A stretch of 64,000 nt of DNA from Absidia repens (GCA_002105175.1 MCGE01000017.1:558001-622000), one strand, 5' to 3'. Shown: positions 23,801 to 36,658, counted from the first letter of the stretch. A program made the numbers and translations. The notes: generated from the letters alone by a model not told the origin.

Positions 23801-26098
23801 GATGGCATGAGCACTTGTTTGATTGCAGATAGGATCACGAACAAAGAGTTGACAGCACGTTACGGCGGCCGCTTTGCGAATTTCAGGCATGTCATCATCC
23901 AAGTAGTTCACAATACAGTCGCGGACAAATTCGTTCAGAATATGACTTGAGAAATCAAAAGAGCCGAGAGTTTTGAGAGCGAGCACAGTGATGTTGTTGT
24001 CTTTTCCATCGCCAACTATTCCTTCACGGAGAGGTCGTTCAGCTGTTTGTATAGCAAGGCTTCTGTTCGTTGGTGCACCTGGTTGTTTGTAAGGGAGCCC
24101 ACTAAGTGTTATAGATATCACATTGAGGAGACGATCTATGCAAATATAATTGCTTATCAGTCAAAAGCCTATATCAAGTATTGGACAATAAATTATCAAT
24201 TTACTTACCTTGAATGACATGGGATAATGGCTTGATTCGATCCGCAATGTTACTAAGAGCAGATACCAAAGATTCGGACAGGCCACAGTTGAACATCAAG
24301 TCCAGTAGATCATGCATATATTTTGTGAGGGCTTGTCCAACTGCGGTTGCCAACATACTGATACAAACAAATACAGGTGTCTCGATTTCTTTTCGTTGGC
24401 GCCTAATTTGTTTGAAAGAGTTTTTAAAAAAAAAGTAAGTCAAACATATCATCACCAAATGATCCATTAACAGATCACATTTTATTACCCTTTCAATGTC
24501 AATGTTTCTTTAATACAAGAAAGTGTAGCATCCAAATATGGTCCCATGTTGCTTTTTACTTGAATAGCGATTTTTCCAATGGTGATAAATGCTATAAAAA
24601 ATTCAAGTATAAAATCAGAGTGTTAGTATATCAAATAAAATGAAACGATATCTCATTCCTTCCCATCTTTCATAAACAAACCAAATTACTTCATTTGACT
24701 TACCATCCCGCTTATCACGATCTTTCTTCAAAAGACTAAGTAAATGGCTCATGGATTTCCTTAGGTAAAATTCCGCAAAGGTACTTGGATCATAACTTGC
24801 AAGAGTAGGTATAATAGTCACCACCGTTTTCCGAATCAACAAATCTCTTGAATCCTTGAATCGTAACGTGATGTCACACACATCCCGGTACATATCCGTC
24901 ATAAACTAGATAGATATCATAAGAATAATAAAAAGGGAAAGTTTGGTACCTCGTATTCTATATTTATAGCTGTATTGATTGGTCCTTTTTCATCATATCT
25001 TACCATGCCAGCATGTAATAATAATTCCCGCATAACCAATAAGCTTCCATGAATTGCATCAGCAGTGCCATTGCGCAAACCACGATTGACCTCTTCCCAA
25101 ATACGAGTATACCAAGTTCGACGTAAAGGAGTTTCACGTTGCTGGACGATTTCCAAACATTGACTAAGGCAATCCGCAGCATTTTCCCGGATAATAGGTC
25201 TAGAGTCTCTAAGAGCAAGCCACACCAGGTCTAATATACGAGGTACATAGGCATAGATCAGAGTCGGTGCGTTGATAGCGAGTTCACGTAATACTAAGAC
25301 AGCAGCCAACCGACTGCGATCACCTTGCAGCCATTCCAAGGCATGTTCAACCTGCGTATCCACAAAATCCGCCGTAAAAGTTGATGAACTGATAGCAAGA
25401 CGTCCTAAGGCACGGGCAGCTGGTATCATAACTTGAGGATCATTGTAAGGTAGCATAAGACTAAGGTAACTGTTGTAGCGACTTGAGTTTCCTTCGGGTT
25501 CCAGGTCAATCAAGCGGTCTACAAAAGAATAAAGCAAATAAGCAGTAATGATAAGTTGAAAAGTAATCGAGAGTATCCTAACGATTCAATAAAATATCAT
25601 AGAATTTTATAACTACCTATGGCTATGATAGCGCCCAGTTTTTCGTTGATGTCGCTTCCGTGAGCTAGTTCAAATATACGTTTGTTGACATCGTTTGTGA
25701 AGCGAATAATGTTTTCATCCGACAGTTCACGCGAAGCAGTGGCAGCCTGATTAATAAAATAAAAAAAGAAGAAAAAAAACAGAAAGGATAACAGGTTAGT
25801 CTTTGAGTATGTGCTTTTTCTCTTCCACAGCCTTCACCTGAAACATCAATATGATCCTCTCATTTTCTCCCTGTCATTACCGTTTCACGTAGTTCATCGG
25901 CTGCTTTGACTCTTTTTTCTTCATATCTATAAAAAATAAAAATAAACAAAACATATGGTTAGTATATAGCGTAGTGAGCCTCATCTTCCTATTATATCTT
26001 TTATCGTCATTTTGGCATCTTATTTCTTACTTTGATTTCAAGTCGTTAAAAATCCTAGTGAGATTTTCTTGGCTATTCAGCATAGCCACATGTGCCAT
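17849..26098 (-). CDS. TOR: TOR serine/threonine kinase (TORC1/TORC2 catalytic subunit)
   Basis: Fourteen exons: 26098-26031, 25926-25881, 25746-25617, 25518-25004, 24905-24704, 24591-24489, 24402-24209, 24135-23060, 22986-22126, 22036-19773, 19704-18919, 18827-18308, 18236-18120, 18045-17849. They encode about 2359 aa once one missing base is allowed for. The order is N-terminal HEAT repeats, FAT domain, FRB ([20 protein letters not shown]), kinase domain (catalytic [12 protein letters not shown], metal-binding HIDFGD) and FATC ending [14 protein letters not shown] links nutrients to growth. In the FRB, the Ser (EESF) and Trp (NQAW) that contact FKBP-rapamycin in human mTOR are kept, so rapamycin sensitivity is expected. 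The frame breaks once in exon 10 at a run of five G (+ strand 21595-21599): the conserved sequence [19 protein letters not shown] resumes one frame over. A base-call error or real lesion is discussed in the findings. Confidence 0.95.
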
Positions 26099-26830
26099 GA
26101 TGTTGCAAAAGTAAAAAACGGAGGTAAATGATATATAAGTTGAATAAGTATGAAGCAACCAAAAAATAAAATAAAAAAATAAAAAAAGACCGGTGAAAGA
26201 GTCAGAAAAAAAAAATTGCAGACAAAAGAAAAACAGCTTGCCCATTTTTTCCTGCGCGAGGTTCTATGGGCGGAGAATAAAATACACAGCCCAATGACGT
26301 CCCTGACAAGTTGAGAACTTGCTGCACAAGAAGAATCCACATTGGCCACTAATTGAAGTATGCCAAAGCTTAACAAGCAACTCATATGAAATTTTATTTC
26401 AGTAAATGTAAATCGAGAGATTTTTATAGTTTAAACAAAAGTAATTTTGTGTATTCCAGATTTTGATGGATTCGACCCTGAAATCATGAGTTTTGAGGGA
26501 ATTGGAGGTTTTCGTGCTTTGGATCTCAGGTCATATTGGTACTGTGCAACTCGATTAATAAAACGGGAACAAACCAAACAATGATGTTGTCCATTTGACA
26601 TTGTCCATAATCTTTAATTATTAATGCTGATAGTCAAAAATCACCTAATGATTCTTTTAAATATAATGATTTGGTATTAATGCATTCTATGATACAAAGG
26701 ATTAGAAAAACTACTGATAATCCTGAACAACGTTGTGTAACATTTTTTTCGGACACGCCAATCTAAAAATACTAAAGTCGGTTTTTGGCTTTTTTTTCCC
26801 TTTTCTTTCTTACTTTTATTACTTTTTGTT
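26099..26830. promoter_or_regulatory. Divergent promoter region, TOR / Crz1-like gene
   Basis: A 732-nt AT-rich interval lies between the TOR and Crz1-like start codons. A pyrimidine-rich leader directly precedes the ATG at 26831. I see no ORF of coding quality and no specific operator. Confidence 0.5.
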
Positions 26831-27546
26831 ATGGATCAAAACCAGGGCAATTATCATCGTCAATATGATCCCACTACCTCCAATATGACACATTGGGCAT
26901 CTTGGGATTCGTCTCAGCAGCCATCGGACAACCCCACATTTGCGCCTCATACAGCTTCTCCATTACAACCTTTGGATACTACTTCTTATCAACAGCAATA
27001 TAATACGGAGTTTGAACAATCATCATCAACACAGCCTCAACAACAGCAGCAATACCAGCAACAAGAACACCAAGTTTATACGTCACCCATGACGCCAGAT
27101 CATCCCTCTATGTATTCATCACCCATGACTCCCGACCATCCTTCAATGTATTCATCACCAATGACACCAGACAATCCCTCCACCATGTTTAGTGTTAGTC
27201 AAGAACTCTCTGAAGCAGTTTCAAGATTGGAACTCCAGCAGCCACCTACTATGCCAACGGCCAATTCCTCAAGGAGAAACCTTCGTCTCAGCATGGACAT
27301 TCAGCCATTTATCTCTATTACCGAACCAACTCCTGTACAGTCGTCATCACACCGCCATTTTTTATCAAGTACATCGATTCCAGTACCACCCCTCCCTCAA
27401 CAAGATCATCAGCATAGCGGTATGGGTACCTCTCCTGAATTAACAATGGTAGATGAATTTATTGCTCAGCATATGGCACAATTAGACCAACAAGATCAAC
27501 AGCAGCAACAGCAGCAACAACAGCAACAACAACAACAACAACAGCA

Positions 27547-27607
<61 letters not shown>

Positions 27608-28657
27608 ACTATAGATATAATTGATGCAGTTCCGTTATCTTCCTCATTAGTCAACTCTTTACACCACAGCAACAGCCACGAAGACCTATCCTTTGCCAAG
27701 CAAGAATTGTCCACAACACCACAGGAGCTAGATTTAGACACTGGGATGCTTTCTTTAGATCATGCAACTACTGGACCGGAGTGGCTCAGTTGGACACCTA
27801 ATCGTGGAAACTCACCTGTGACTAGTGAATTCGAACTTGATATGATGATTCAACCCACAACGACGGATCCATTCTCTTCTTATACAACCGACCCTATGTC
27901 ATCATTCAACGCTCAATCCAACAATAATCAACATCACCACCATCGTCATCACCTTCCCCACCATAGCCACACCACTGACAATATTGATACCACTCGGTTA
28001 AACACTGGAATCACAACACGTCCTAGACGGGTATCTGAACCACCCCGTGTCAGTAATCCACTTGAACTATTTGATCCTTTGGACTTTCCATTTAATATTG
28101 CCGTCACTCCTCCCAATAACCAACACAACAACGCCAGCAACAACAGCAATAACAGCAATATCAACAATGACATCATCAGTTTTACAGGCACTTCTAATAC
28201 AGCTTCAGCATCTCTTTCACCAACGATGAGTACCATGATGGTTCCTGAACAAACCTCACCACGACCCATTCGACGAAGTCACAGCGATCGCAGAAACAGC
28301 CGTGGTTCAGCCTCGTTCCCTTGTCAACATCCAGGATGCCAAAAGACGTTTACTAGACATTACAATTTGACTTCACATATGCGGACGCATACGGCAGAAC
28401 GACCTTTTGCATGTACCACTTGCCAACGACGCTTTGCACGACAACACGATAGGAACCGGCATGAAAAGTTGCATTGGGGGATTAAGCCTTTCTCTTGTGG
28501 AAATTGTCAAAAATCATTTGCTCGGATGGATGCTCTCAATCGACATTTACGCGTGGAAAATGGGTGCGGAAGTGTGGTTAACAACAACAATAACAGTGGC
28601 ATAATCAGCAACAACAACAATGCCAATGTCGATCACGTCATGGAATACATGGTGTGA
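26831..28657 (+). CDS. Crz1-like C2H2 zinc-finger factor (calcineurin target)
   Basis: A single exon of 608 aa. Three zinc fingers lie near the C-terminus (about residues 496-580): CQHPGCQKTFTRHYNLTSHM, CTTCQRRFARQHDRNRHEKL, and a third, CGNCQKSFARMDALNRHLR, ending with Cys. The finger sequences resemble Crz1/Prz1, the factor that calcineurin dephosphorylates to turn on calcium-stress genes. A perfect PxIxIT docking motif, PFISIT, occurs at residues 159-164 (27305-27322), which supports that role. The N-terminal half has three near-identical SPMTPDHPSMYS repeats (27087-27185) and 37 consecutive Gln (27497-27607). Ser-rich stretches may be phospho-regulated (inference). Confidence 0.88.
27497..27607 (+). 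repeat. Poly-glutamine tract (37 CAA/CAG codons)
   Basis: This is an uninterrupted mixed CAA/CAG run inside the Crz1-like CDS. The mixed codons should stabilise it against slippage compared with a pure CAG run. Confidence 0.95.
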
Positions 28658-28858
28658 TATCTTTTTTCTCCCTCTCTTTCTCTCCCTCTATACTGGCTTT
28701 TTCATTTTAGTTTAGCTGTAGTTTATCCTTATATTATTAATTGTTATTTTTAGTTTAGTACTCTGTATTTATTTATCGTTTATTTTTATCAATATATCTA
28801 TATGTATATGTATATCTTTATGGTTTTATTTTGGTTTTATTTTGTGTATATAATCTGA

Positions 28859-28864
28859 AATAAA
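28859..28864 (+). terminator. AATAAA poly(A) signal of the Crz1-like gene
   Basis: A canonical signal lies about 200 nt after the stop codon. Confidence 0.55.
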
Positions 28865-28909
28865 CATTCTGATGTTCCTCCGGGACTTGAAAAATCGAAA
28901 TTATTTAGT

Positions 28910-29147
28910 CTATACAGAAACGTGTTGATGAATGGTATGGGCGCGACACACTACTAATGATGAAGTGGGATTGATGCATGTGTAGTGGTTTTGATGACAA
29001 ACGTAGAAGACGGGGCTGCTTATGATTTGGGAGGTTAGGATTTTTAATTTCACTGGTAATACGATTTGACGATCAGTAGCGATAGGTATTGATATCACTG
29101 AGGAGAAAATTTCGTGATCGGGCTTGAATGTGAGACACTGAAAAAAA
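28910..29147 (-). pseudogene. Possible orphan C-terminal exon
   Basis: After a strong T-tract acceptor (TTTTTCAG, ending about 29141) the minus strand has an open frame of about 76 codons with ordinary amino-acid composition. It includes FKPDHEIFSSVISIPIATD and SPVFYVCHQNHYTCINP, and ends with a TAG at 28910. No start codon, donor or upstream exon is recognisable before repeats begin. It could be the last exon of a decayed gene or a chance ORF. I do not recognise the family. Confidence 0.25.
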
Positions 29148-29719
29148 AAAAAATGAAAAAAAAAACAGGTAGAGGCTCCATAACTTTGTTAATTTTTCAC
29201 ATGAAACGATATTATGATAAACGTAAATCTATCTGCTCCTCGGCAAATTGATGCTCCACAGCCTAGGATATTCCTTTATACACGGTAAGCTCAGCAAAAG
29301 CGTAAGTAAAACTTCTAACTTTTGCAAAACAATCTCATGTTTGAAGGAAATTGGTCTACCGCGTATCAAGGGGGGGGGAGAAGTGGTTACGCCGACAGCA
29401 TCGACTAGACTTTGATTGATATAAATGAGTGAGTAGGAATATGATCACGTTTCATATAAAGTGACCTAGAGCTGCTGACCAATGACTAGGCCTTCAAGGG
29501 TTTGAGGCAAGTCACCATAGATACACTAGAAATAAGTCCAAAATTCTCTATAGGGACAGATATACGCACATTATGTCCTAGATTCATTTATGTAATAAGT
29601 CTGCCAACCGGTCATTGAATATTTAGGGGGAAAAGTAATCATAGTGGGTGAATCAGAGAGCAAGTGTTTGCTAGGGCACTCACAGAACTGCTACAATAGC
29701 GACACAGTTCAAAATACTA

Positions 29720-30450
29720 TGGATCAGAGGATGGTTTCTATGGAAGCATATTTTATTGAAGTCATTTGGCATATATATTATAACTAAGGCTGAGAGGCTT
29801 ATTGTAACAAGGGATATTAATGGAAAGAATCTATTGGAGGAAGGAATGAGGGGGAGACAGATATGAAATTTGAAGAATGGTCAGCACTAATCTGAAGGAA
29901 ATAGTGGGAAGTCAGAGCTAGTGTACTGTACAAGACATGAGAAAGTCTAAAGGAACATCTTCATCTTTTATTCAAAGTACAACAATGGCCAACACTAATC
30001 AAAAAAAGGGAGGTATGACAGTAACAAAAAAAAAATACCTATTGCAAAAACATGAGAAAGAGACTAATGGAGTGTTTTTCGTTGAGGCAAGTAATAAAAA
30101 AACGACATATTTTATTGAGATGTTGATACAAACTATGACATACTAACACTAAGCTAAGATAATGAAGGATTTTTCAGATTCTAGATCCAAAATGAAAGAG
30201 TGTTCCCATGCACCTTGAAATCCCTGAGCTGAAAACCCTTCTAAACTAGTCCTGATACTAATCTAAGATCACTACAACCCCAAAGAAGTTGAGTGGTGAA
30301 AAAAATTAGAAGAAAAAAAAAAAAGAAATGAAAGAAAAAGAGAAGAATAGAGAGAGAGAGAAAAAAAAAGTTGGAAGTAAACAAAGTGCACGTGGGCGGC
30401 ATTTGAATTGTCGTTTTTTTGGGGGTGCTGGCTTGCAGACTTTTATGTTG
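29720..30450 (-). repeat. Dispersed transcript-like repeat, long copy D
   Basis: Homologous over its length to 14080-14760, with blocks in the same order (CTATTGGAGG, TTTGAAGAATGGTCA, ACATGAGAAAGAGACTAATG, ACGACATATTTTATTGAGAT, CCCTTCTAAACTAGTCCTGA, TGCACGTGGGCGGCATTTGA). Open frames inside it are not conserved between copies. Confidence 0.6.
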
Positions 30451-30626
30451 ATGAAAAAAAAAAAAAAAAAAGATGAGAGAAATGATATGAGGCAATATCG
30501 AAAACCCATCGTTTTAAGCGCTCCGTTAATTGTAACTGAGTTCTAGACATAATGATAGGAGATTCTTGAATGATGTTAAAAAATGGCCGTAGCTGACGTA
30601 TGAACTAAGGACAATGAAGGAAGCAC

Positions 30627-30660
<34 letters not shown>

Positions 30661-31134
30661 CCGAGCACAGAGCGCATAGAAATATGATGCTTGAAAGAGC
30701 AGGAAAGGTATTTATTCTACAATTATTACTTCTTTTAGTAAACGTTTTGGTGCCGCAATCCCTCAACCTTTCCTCAAAACTCAACCTAAAGCTTTATATG
30801 ATACAATAATGAAGTCAAAGACAAATAAAAAAAAAATAGAGGGCCTGGATAGGAGTAGATGACAATTTTATTGACTAAAGAAGACGGTAAAAAAAGAAGA
30901 GATAGTAGGCAAACTTAAAAAGGTAAAAGAAGGAGAAGAGAGTTGTTGCGAGATGGGCAAAGATAAAAAAAAATGATGGTAAGAGAAAGAGTAAACCACC
31001 AACAAAATGAAAAGAATGATGAAATAGGGAAAAAAAAATGATTGAATGGAGGAGAGGGAGGCGAACAGAAACTGCCAAATGAATGAATGAATGAATAGGG
31101 GGGGAAGGGACAAAAACTAAATCTATATCTAAAT

Positions 31135-32502
31135 CTACTGTATAGGATACATGCTATCCATGACTTGGTTTTGTAGGACGGATTGTTGGAAGCGTTTCAA
31201 TTGTTCGTTTTCCTGTACTAATCGCTCCAGTTCAGCCAAAATAGTGATTTGCGTTGATTTTAAATGTTGAATATGTTGCACAGCTAATTAATAAAATAAG
31301 AATGAAGGGAGTTTAGTTCAAAAACTATTTCAGACGTCTTTGTTTTTTTTTTAATATAAACTTACTTCGATGTAATAGAGCTACCTTGCTCATTTTTTTA
31401 TTGAGACATGTAGGTAATTCGTTTCGCAATTCTTCAAATCCACATTTTATTTGAGCCCGACGTTTTTGTTCGCTTTGAATATGTATTTGACGTCGAAGTT
31501 CAGTTGTGTTGTTATTGCTGTTGCTGCTATTACTGCTGTTGTTGTTTTCCAATGTTTGTGTCGTGGTACTTGGCGACGCACTTGGTGACGCTGATGAATC
31601 CCGGTCCTGATTATTTTCTTGTGAGAGGACGAGAGTCATGTTAAGACCAGCAGATGATGACGGTGCTGATGTTGGTGATGAGGATGTCGGTGCCAATTTA
31701 TCTTCCATTGTTGGTTGTGTGACACAGGAGGATGAAGATTCAGCTTGGACTGTTGGAGACGATAAAGCACCTGTGAACGATGAGGTTAACATGGATGATG
31801 ATGCGATCAAAGGAATAGACGGATGTGTGGATGATGATAAGATAGGTGATCCTGTTGGTGATAAAGTCTGTATAGACCCTTGTCGACGCTGTTTCTTGCG
31901 TTGATGATGGTGAGGTATATCGTGTTGTTGCTGTTGTTGCTGTTGTTGATGATGCTGATGATGCTGATGCTGAAACTGATGTTGATGCTGATGATATATG
32001 TCTTGATGCTGTTGTTGATGCTGGTGATGTTGGTGAGATAACTCTGATTGCTCTGAGGTCATTGTGGTATAAAAGTCCGAGTAAAATGATGAGGAATCGT
32101 TCGTTTTAATCATGTCATCTAAGAGCTGAGTTGAAGAGGAGTTGTTCATTTCCATGGGTGATTTTGCTGCGGGAACTGTAGCTGATTGGGGGGATGAGTC
32201 TAACAGGACCGAAGGATTCACTGCACATAAAGCTGCTGCTGTTGAGGATGGAAGCGACGTTTTGTTGGCTCCATATGGTTCTGAAATATTGGATAAAGGA
32301 AAGCTGGTTGGTGCTGGATAAAATGAGGCTTCTGTCAAAAAGGTAAAAAAAAAAAAAATGAGTACAAACGTCAGAAGGCAGACCAGACTTTTCCCCGTTC
32401 CGTTGACTTACCAGTATACATTGTTGAAGAGCTTTCTTCCATTTTGTTGGTATCGTGCTTTGGATAATAATCCACAGAAGATCCCAGTATGAGTTTGTTC
32501 AT
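31135..32502 (-). CDS. bHLH-leucine zipper transcription factor
   Basis: Three exons, 32502-32412, 32331-31366 and 31283-31135, give 401 aa. The basic-helix-loop-helix reads HIQSEQKRRAQIKCGFEELR then a loop, then helix 2 (KMSKVALLHRTVQHIQHLK), which is split by the last intron. A leucine zipper follows (ILAELERLVQENEQLKRFQQ). The basic region keeps the His-Glu-Arg contacts of E-box binders such as Max, so CACGTG binding is predicted. The N-terminal 280 residues are low complexity (Ser, Thr, His/Gln runs). It resembles Max/Mlx-type and SREBP-like bHLH-zip proteins but the orthologue is unclear. Confidence 0.88.
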
Positions 32503-33308
32503 AAGAAGATGATTCCAGATATATACAAAAGAAGAGTAAGAAGAAAGAAAAGAGAAGAATAAAAAGATGGTGTCGCGGTTATAAAAAAAATAAGGGGAAA
32601 GAGTATAAAAAAAAGGAAACGATGAGTATAGACTATGTTTCTTTTTTTTTTTAGGGAGAATTGAAATCCACAAAAGTAAAAGGAAGGGGATAAAAATCAA
32701 GTGCTATTATATTCATATAAAATAAAATAAAAATAAAAGAAAAGAGAAAGAGAAAAGAGGAGAGGAATAAAAATCTACTGTGCAGATAAAAATAGCGCGG
32801 CATTTGAAAAGTTCATTTTCCTTTCAAGGGGTAGTCTCGGTCAATGAATGGATAGGAAAGTGCAATCCAGGACTCCACTTTCCCAATGATGATAGGGCCT
32901 CCTCAAACTGCCATCATGACACAATGAAAAGTAAAATAAAATAAATAAATAAAATAAAAAAAAGGGGGGGAGGAGAAATAACCTTCTGTATGTATTTATT
33001 AGGGGAGGCCAAACCTAAAAACTAATGTTTCGAAAACATCATTGACAGATCGTGTCATACCAATCTCACTGCCACACTGCCATCCGCCAACCTAGATATC
33101 CTATTGTTCAATGAAAAAAGGACCATCAAAGATCATAATATGTAGCAAAAAAAACGCAGTATATATTTTTATTGTGTGTGTATGAGAAGAATCTACAAGG
33201 TGAATAGTATAAAATATAAAAATAAGATCTAAAAAAAAAAAAAAGAGAATGAATATAAATAAATATAATAAAAGTATCTAATAAAAGGAATTCCTAATCT
33301 ACAATAAA
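32503..33308. other. Promoter of bHLH gene and 3' flank of PPR gene
   Basis: AT-rich and purine-rich sequence with several A/G tracts (32540-32780, 32930-32970). Frames across it are low complexity. I see no gene. Confidence 0.5.
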
Positions 33309-35221
33309 CTAGTTCCATAAAGACTTCAAATAAGCGTTGGACTTGTAACCAAAAGTTTCCATTTCTTCCAGAGCAATATGGAACCGAGGATCCCGTTCTC
33401 TTGCCAGTTTTCTTGCCAGTACCACATAACATTGTCGAGGAGGATTCATGCCATGACTTTTCATTTCTTCCAAGTAGACAAACGCATCTTCATAGTTGGA
33501 TTGGGTGCACACCAAAGTAATCATCTTGCTGAATGTATCCACATTGGGAGTCACCTTGGCCTTTTTAAGTTCGTCAATCACAATTTGTCCCATTCCCTTC
33601 ATTTCAGTTTGAATACAAGCATCCAAGACTGCATTGAAAGTATCGACATCAGGTACCACACCTAAGTTTTTTGCTTCTCGGTAAGTTGCCACTGTTCGTC
33701 CAATGTCCTTAGCCAGACCACACGCCGCCACCACAATGTTGAAGGCCGTCACATCCACGGTCTTTCCTTCCTTTTTCATTTCTTCCAGTAAATAGTATGC
33801 CTTGTCCACCAATTCCACGCTTTGGCTGATCTTGTTACTGACTGCGAGAGTGGATTTCATCGAAGGAGATACACCAGATACACGCATGATATCCAGGACA
33901 TCAAAGGCGCTCTTCAAATCGTCATTCACTACAAATGCTTCCATCAATGGCACAAAGTAATGCTCCTTGTAAGGGTATCCATTGTTGCTGAGTTGGCGAA
34001 TGACTTCAGTTGCCAATCTACTGTTGCCAGATTTTGATGCCACTCGTAACACCTGTAAACAGCAGCCTTCATCAGGTCGAAGTCCATGTGTATTCACCAC
34101 CTTATCCCAACAGTATTGCATTTCTTCAATCTATATATGTGTAACGTATTAGTATACAAAATTAATCATCATCATCATCATGTTTTCTAACGTATGGATT
34201 TTACCTTATCGTTCAAGGCATTCACTCGTAAAACGTTGATCAACAGTCGAGGTTCGGTTTCCAAAGGTAAATTCAGAGCTTCGGCATCCTTCATTAAGCG
34301 GTAAGCTGAGGCAGGTTCATTTGTATTGGCACAGCAAGTAATAGCATCGCCAAAGGTTCGTAATGTAGGATCAATTCCCTTGCTTTTCATTGTTTCAAAC
34401 GTATCCATCACTGCTTCGATTTCACTATCCTTTTGCATTCCTTTGATCAAATGTTGGTAAGAGAGAGCTGTCAAAGGGACCTGTTGCTGTTCCATCATAT
34501 CCAACACTTTCTTTTGCGATGCAATGCCATGCTTGATAGCCAAAGACTAGAAGAAAAGACATAAAAAAAAAGGAGGATTTGTAAGTTACAAATTGAGACT
34601 AGATATCCTATCCTTCACACACACACTAACACACGCACACACACACTAACACACGCACACACACAAAAGGCAGGTCTCTGACTCACATACCTCTAACACT
34701 ATATTGTAGCTTTCAATGGTAGGTTTGAAGCCTTCGTTGATCATATCCGATAAAGTGTTCAGAGCATTGTCTTGTTGTTTGGCGCGGGTATAAGCGATCA
34801 GTAAAGTGTTGTAAGTGACGGCATCAAACTTGATATTTTGTTGCTTGATTTCCTTGGTAATGGTTTGGACTTGTTCTAAAGCGTCTTGGATAGAACCCTT
34901 GCGCAGAGCCATGATTAACCGTTGGTTGTATTTGTTAAGAGGTGAAGTGGGATGGCTAACACTGATGAATTCTTTGCTGTAATTGGTACCAGGAACAGGT
35001 GCAGCTGTTGAAGAAGAATAACGAGGGACTATTTTTTTTCAGGTAATATATATTTATGAAGGAAAAATGTCAGTCAACTCGACGAATCCAAGCGTGAAAG
35101 ATCTAACTCTTTATGTGTATATATATGTTTTACCTATTCTGATCGGCTGGTTTTGTTGACGCACCACTCTGGAGAGTGTTGCATTGCCGGTTCGTGCCAG
35201 TCGTGTCAAAGATCGGTGCAT
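33309..35221 (-). CDS. Mitochondrial pentatricopeptide repeat (PPR) protein
   Basis: Four exons, 35221-35134, 35004-34691, 34546-34205 and 34130-33309, give 521 aa. The N-terminus MHRSLTRLARTGNATLSRVV is a mitochondrial presequence. Tandem 35-residue helical repeats follow, for example FDAVTYNTLLIAYTRAKQQD, PTIESYNIVLE, DVTAFNIVVAACGLA and DVDTFNAVLDACIQTEMKGM. PPR proteins bind organellar RNA and help its processing, stability or translation. The target transcript cannot be inferred. An exact ACACAC-type repeat lies in the intron at about 34616-34668. Confidence 0.88.
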
Positions 35222-36626
35222 TTTTTGAAAGCAAACAATAAAAAAAAAAAAAAAAATTCAAGAGCGGGTCTTCTTTTGGTGGAAGGGGAGGGGGTTAAGA
35301 AACAGCCACAGATTTTGTGACATTTTTATGTCGGTATTTGAAAATCAACTACCACCAAAAAACCATGAATATTAAAGGCGATTGTAGAGGGTAGTTGTTT
35401 TTCGCAACTAGTAACTTTTTTTTTTGATTTTTGATTTTTGGACGTAAACGTCAATCCAGTTTATTTTCCAGTACAAAGAATGGCAGCTTTACGTGGAGAT
35501 TTGTTCCTCATGAATTTTAAGTTTGAATTGAGCAGAGAACGGAGTAAATTCATGATACCCTTGATTTTTCGTGGAGGCTCAGGGTTCGTTGAAAATCAAA
35601 AGGGGTTCTATAATCTTTTACTTTTTTTTTCGACCGAGTTTTTACGCCATGCATTCCAAGGCAGCAGTCAGATCCCTGTAGTGATGACTAAACAAACATT
35701 AGCTCCTTGAGTTTACCAGTACGAATAAAACACTATGCAGTTATTATTATGGCAACAGTAATAGAGGCGAGGAATCTCGGTTGATTCGGTAAGAAATGAC
35801 AATTAAAAAAAGATGGATACTAAAATAGATGAATGTAATATTCAAATATAATTTTTATTATTATCAACGGTATTTTCCTATCCACCCAACAGGTCTTATT
35901 GCTTATCAAATCAATGGTGACGCGGGGAAGGCGATGATCTTCTTTTTTGCCTGCCTCCCAGATCATGATTAAATGTTGCACTATTTTCTTTAAAAAAAAA
36001 AATTGCATCCAGCATTGCTTCCGACGATTATCCATTCCTAAATAGGTTAGACACAGTTTTATGCCAAGGCATTATGAGGTCACTTGAGATAGCGTGGATA
36101 ATCCATATCTTCTTTTTTTTTTGTCGCTTCAACACCATACTTTGATGTGTGAATGCAAAAAAGGCATGTGCAGTAAATGGAGGATAATATTCTATGTGAT
36201 AATGACTGTTTCAGGATTACTGATTTCAATCTTCATATATTAATTAATATATTTTGGGGAACTCCACAAACACTATACTTGGTAATTTAGGTTTGTTATT
36301 TTAGATCATCATTAGCATTAGTAGCACCATTAATAGTTGAAGGATATAGGATTCAATTCATATTCAGCAGACAAATAGCAAGACATGATAAATAATATTG
36401 TATGATACATATTGGTTTTTATTGATGTGATTGGTAAGAAGAGAAAGACTAGAATAAATCAAAGGAATAATAGTAATAGTAATAATAATAGTCAAAAAGG
36501 ACGAATGATATACAAATAGAATATGTAGAAAAATAAAAATAGGTAAAAAGAATAAAGTGAGGTGGGTATCTTTGTATAGTCTATCCTAATCATTGCATGT
36601 GAATTGCCGGCGGGCTAAATAATTAG

Positions 36627-36658
<32 letters not shown>

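Larger units (their letters stand above)
28658..31134. other. Intergenic region with relic exon and repeats
   Basis: This holds the Crz1-like 3' UTR (two TTTAGTTTAG motifs, AATAAA at 28859-28864), a possible gene relic on the minus strand (28910-29147), a long dispersed repeat (about 29720-30450) and a 34-nt A tract near 30627-30659. The stretch 30860-31110 is purine-rich on the + strand; its open frames are low-complexity artefacts. Confidence 0.5.

Noticed and set aside
27496..27741. Poly-Cys frame on the minus strand
   Set aside because: It is the antisense of the poly-Gln tract of the Crz1-like gene; the same applies to minus-strand frames at 49667-49966 opposite the Iml1 Gln run.
30868..31113. 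Minus-strand frame rich in Phe/Ser/Leu
   Set aside because: A translation of purine/pyrimidine-biased low-complexity DNA next to the bHLH gene's 3' end; no domain, overlapping frames equally open.
35480..35710. 76-codon frame (+) starting MAALRGDLFL
   Set aside because: Odd composition, no domain, no splice or poly(A) context; likely chance.
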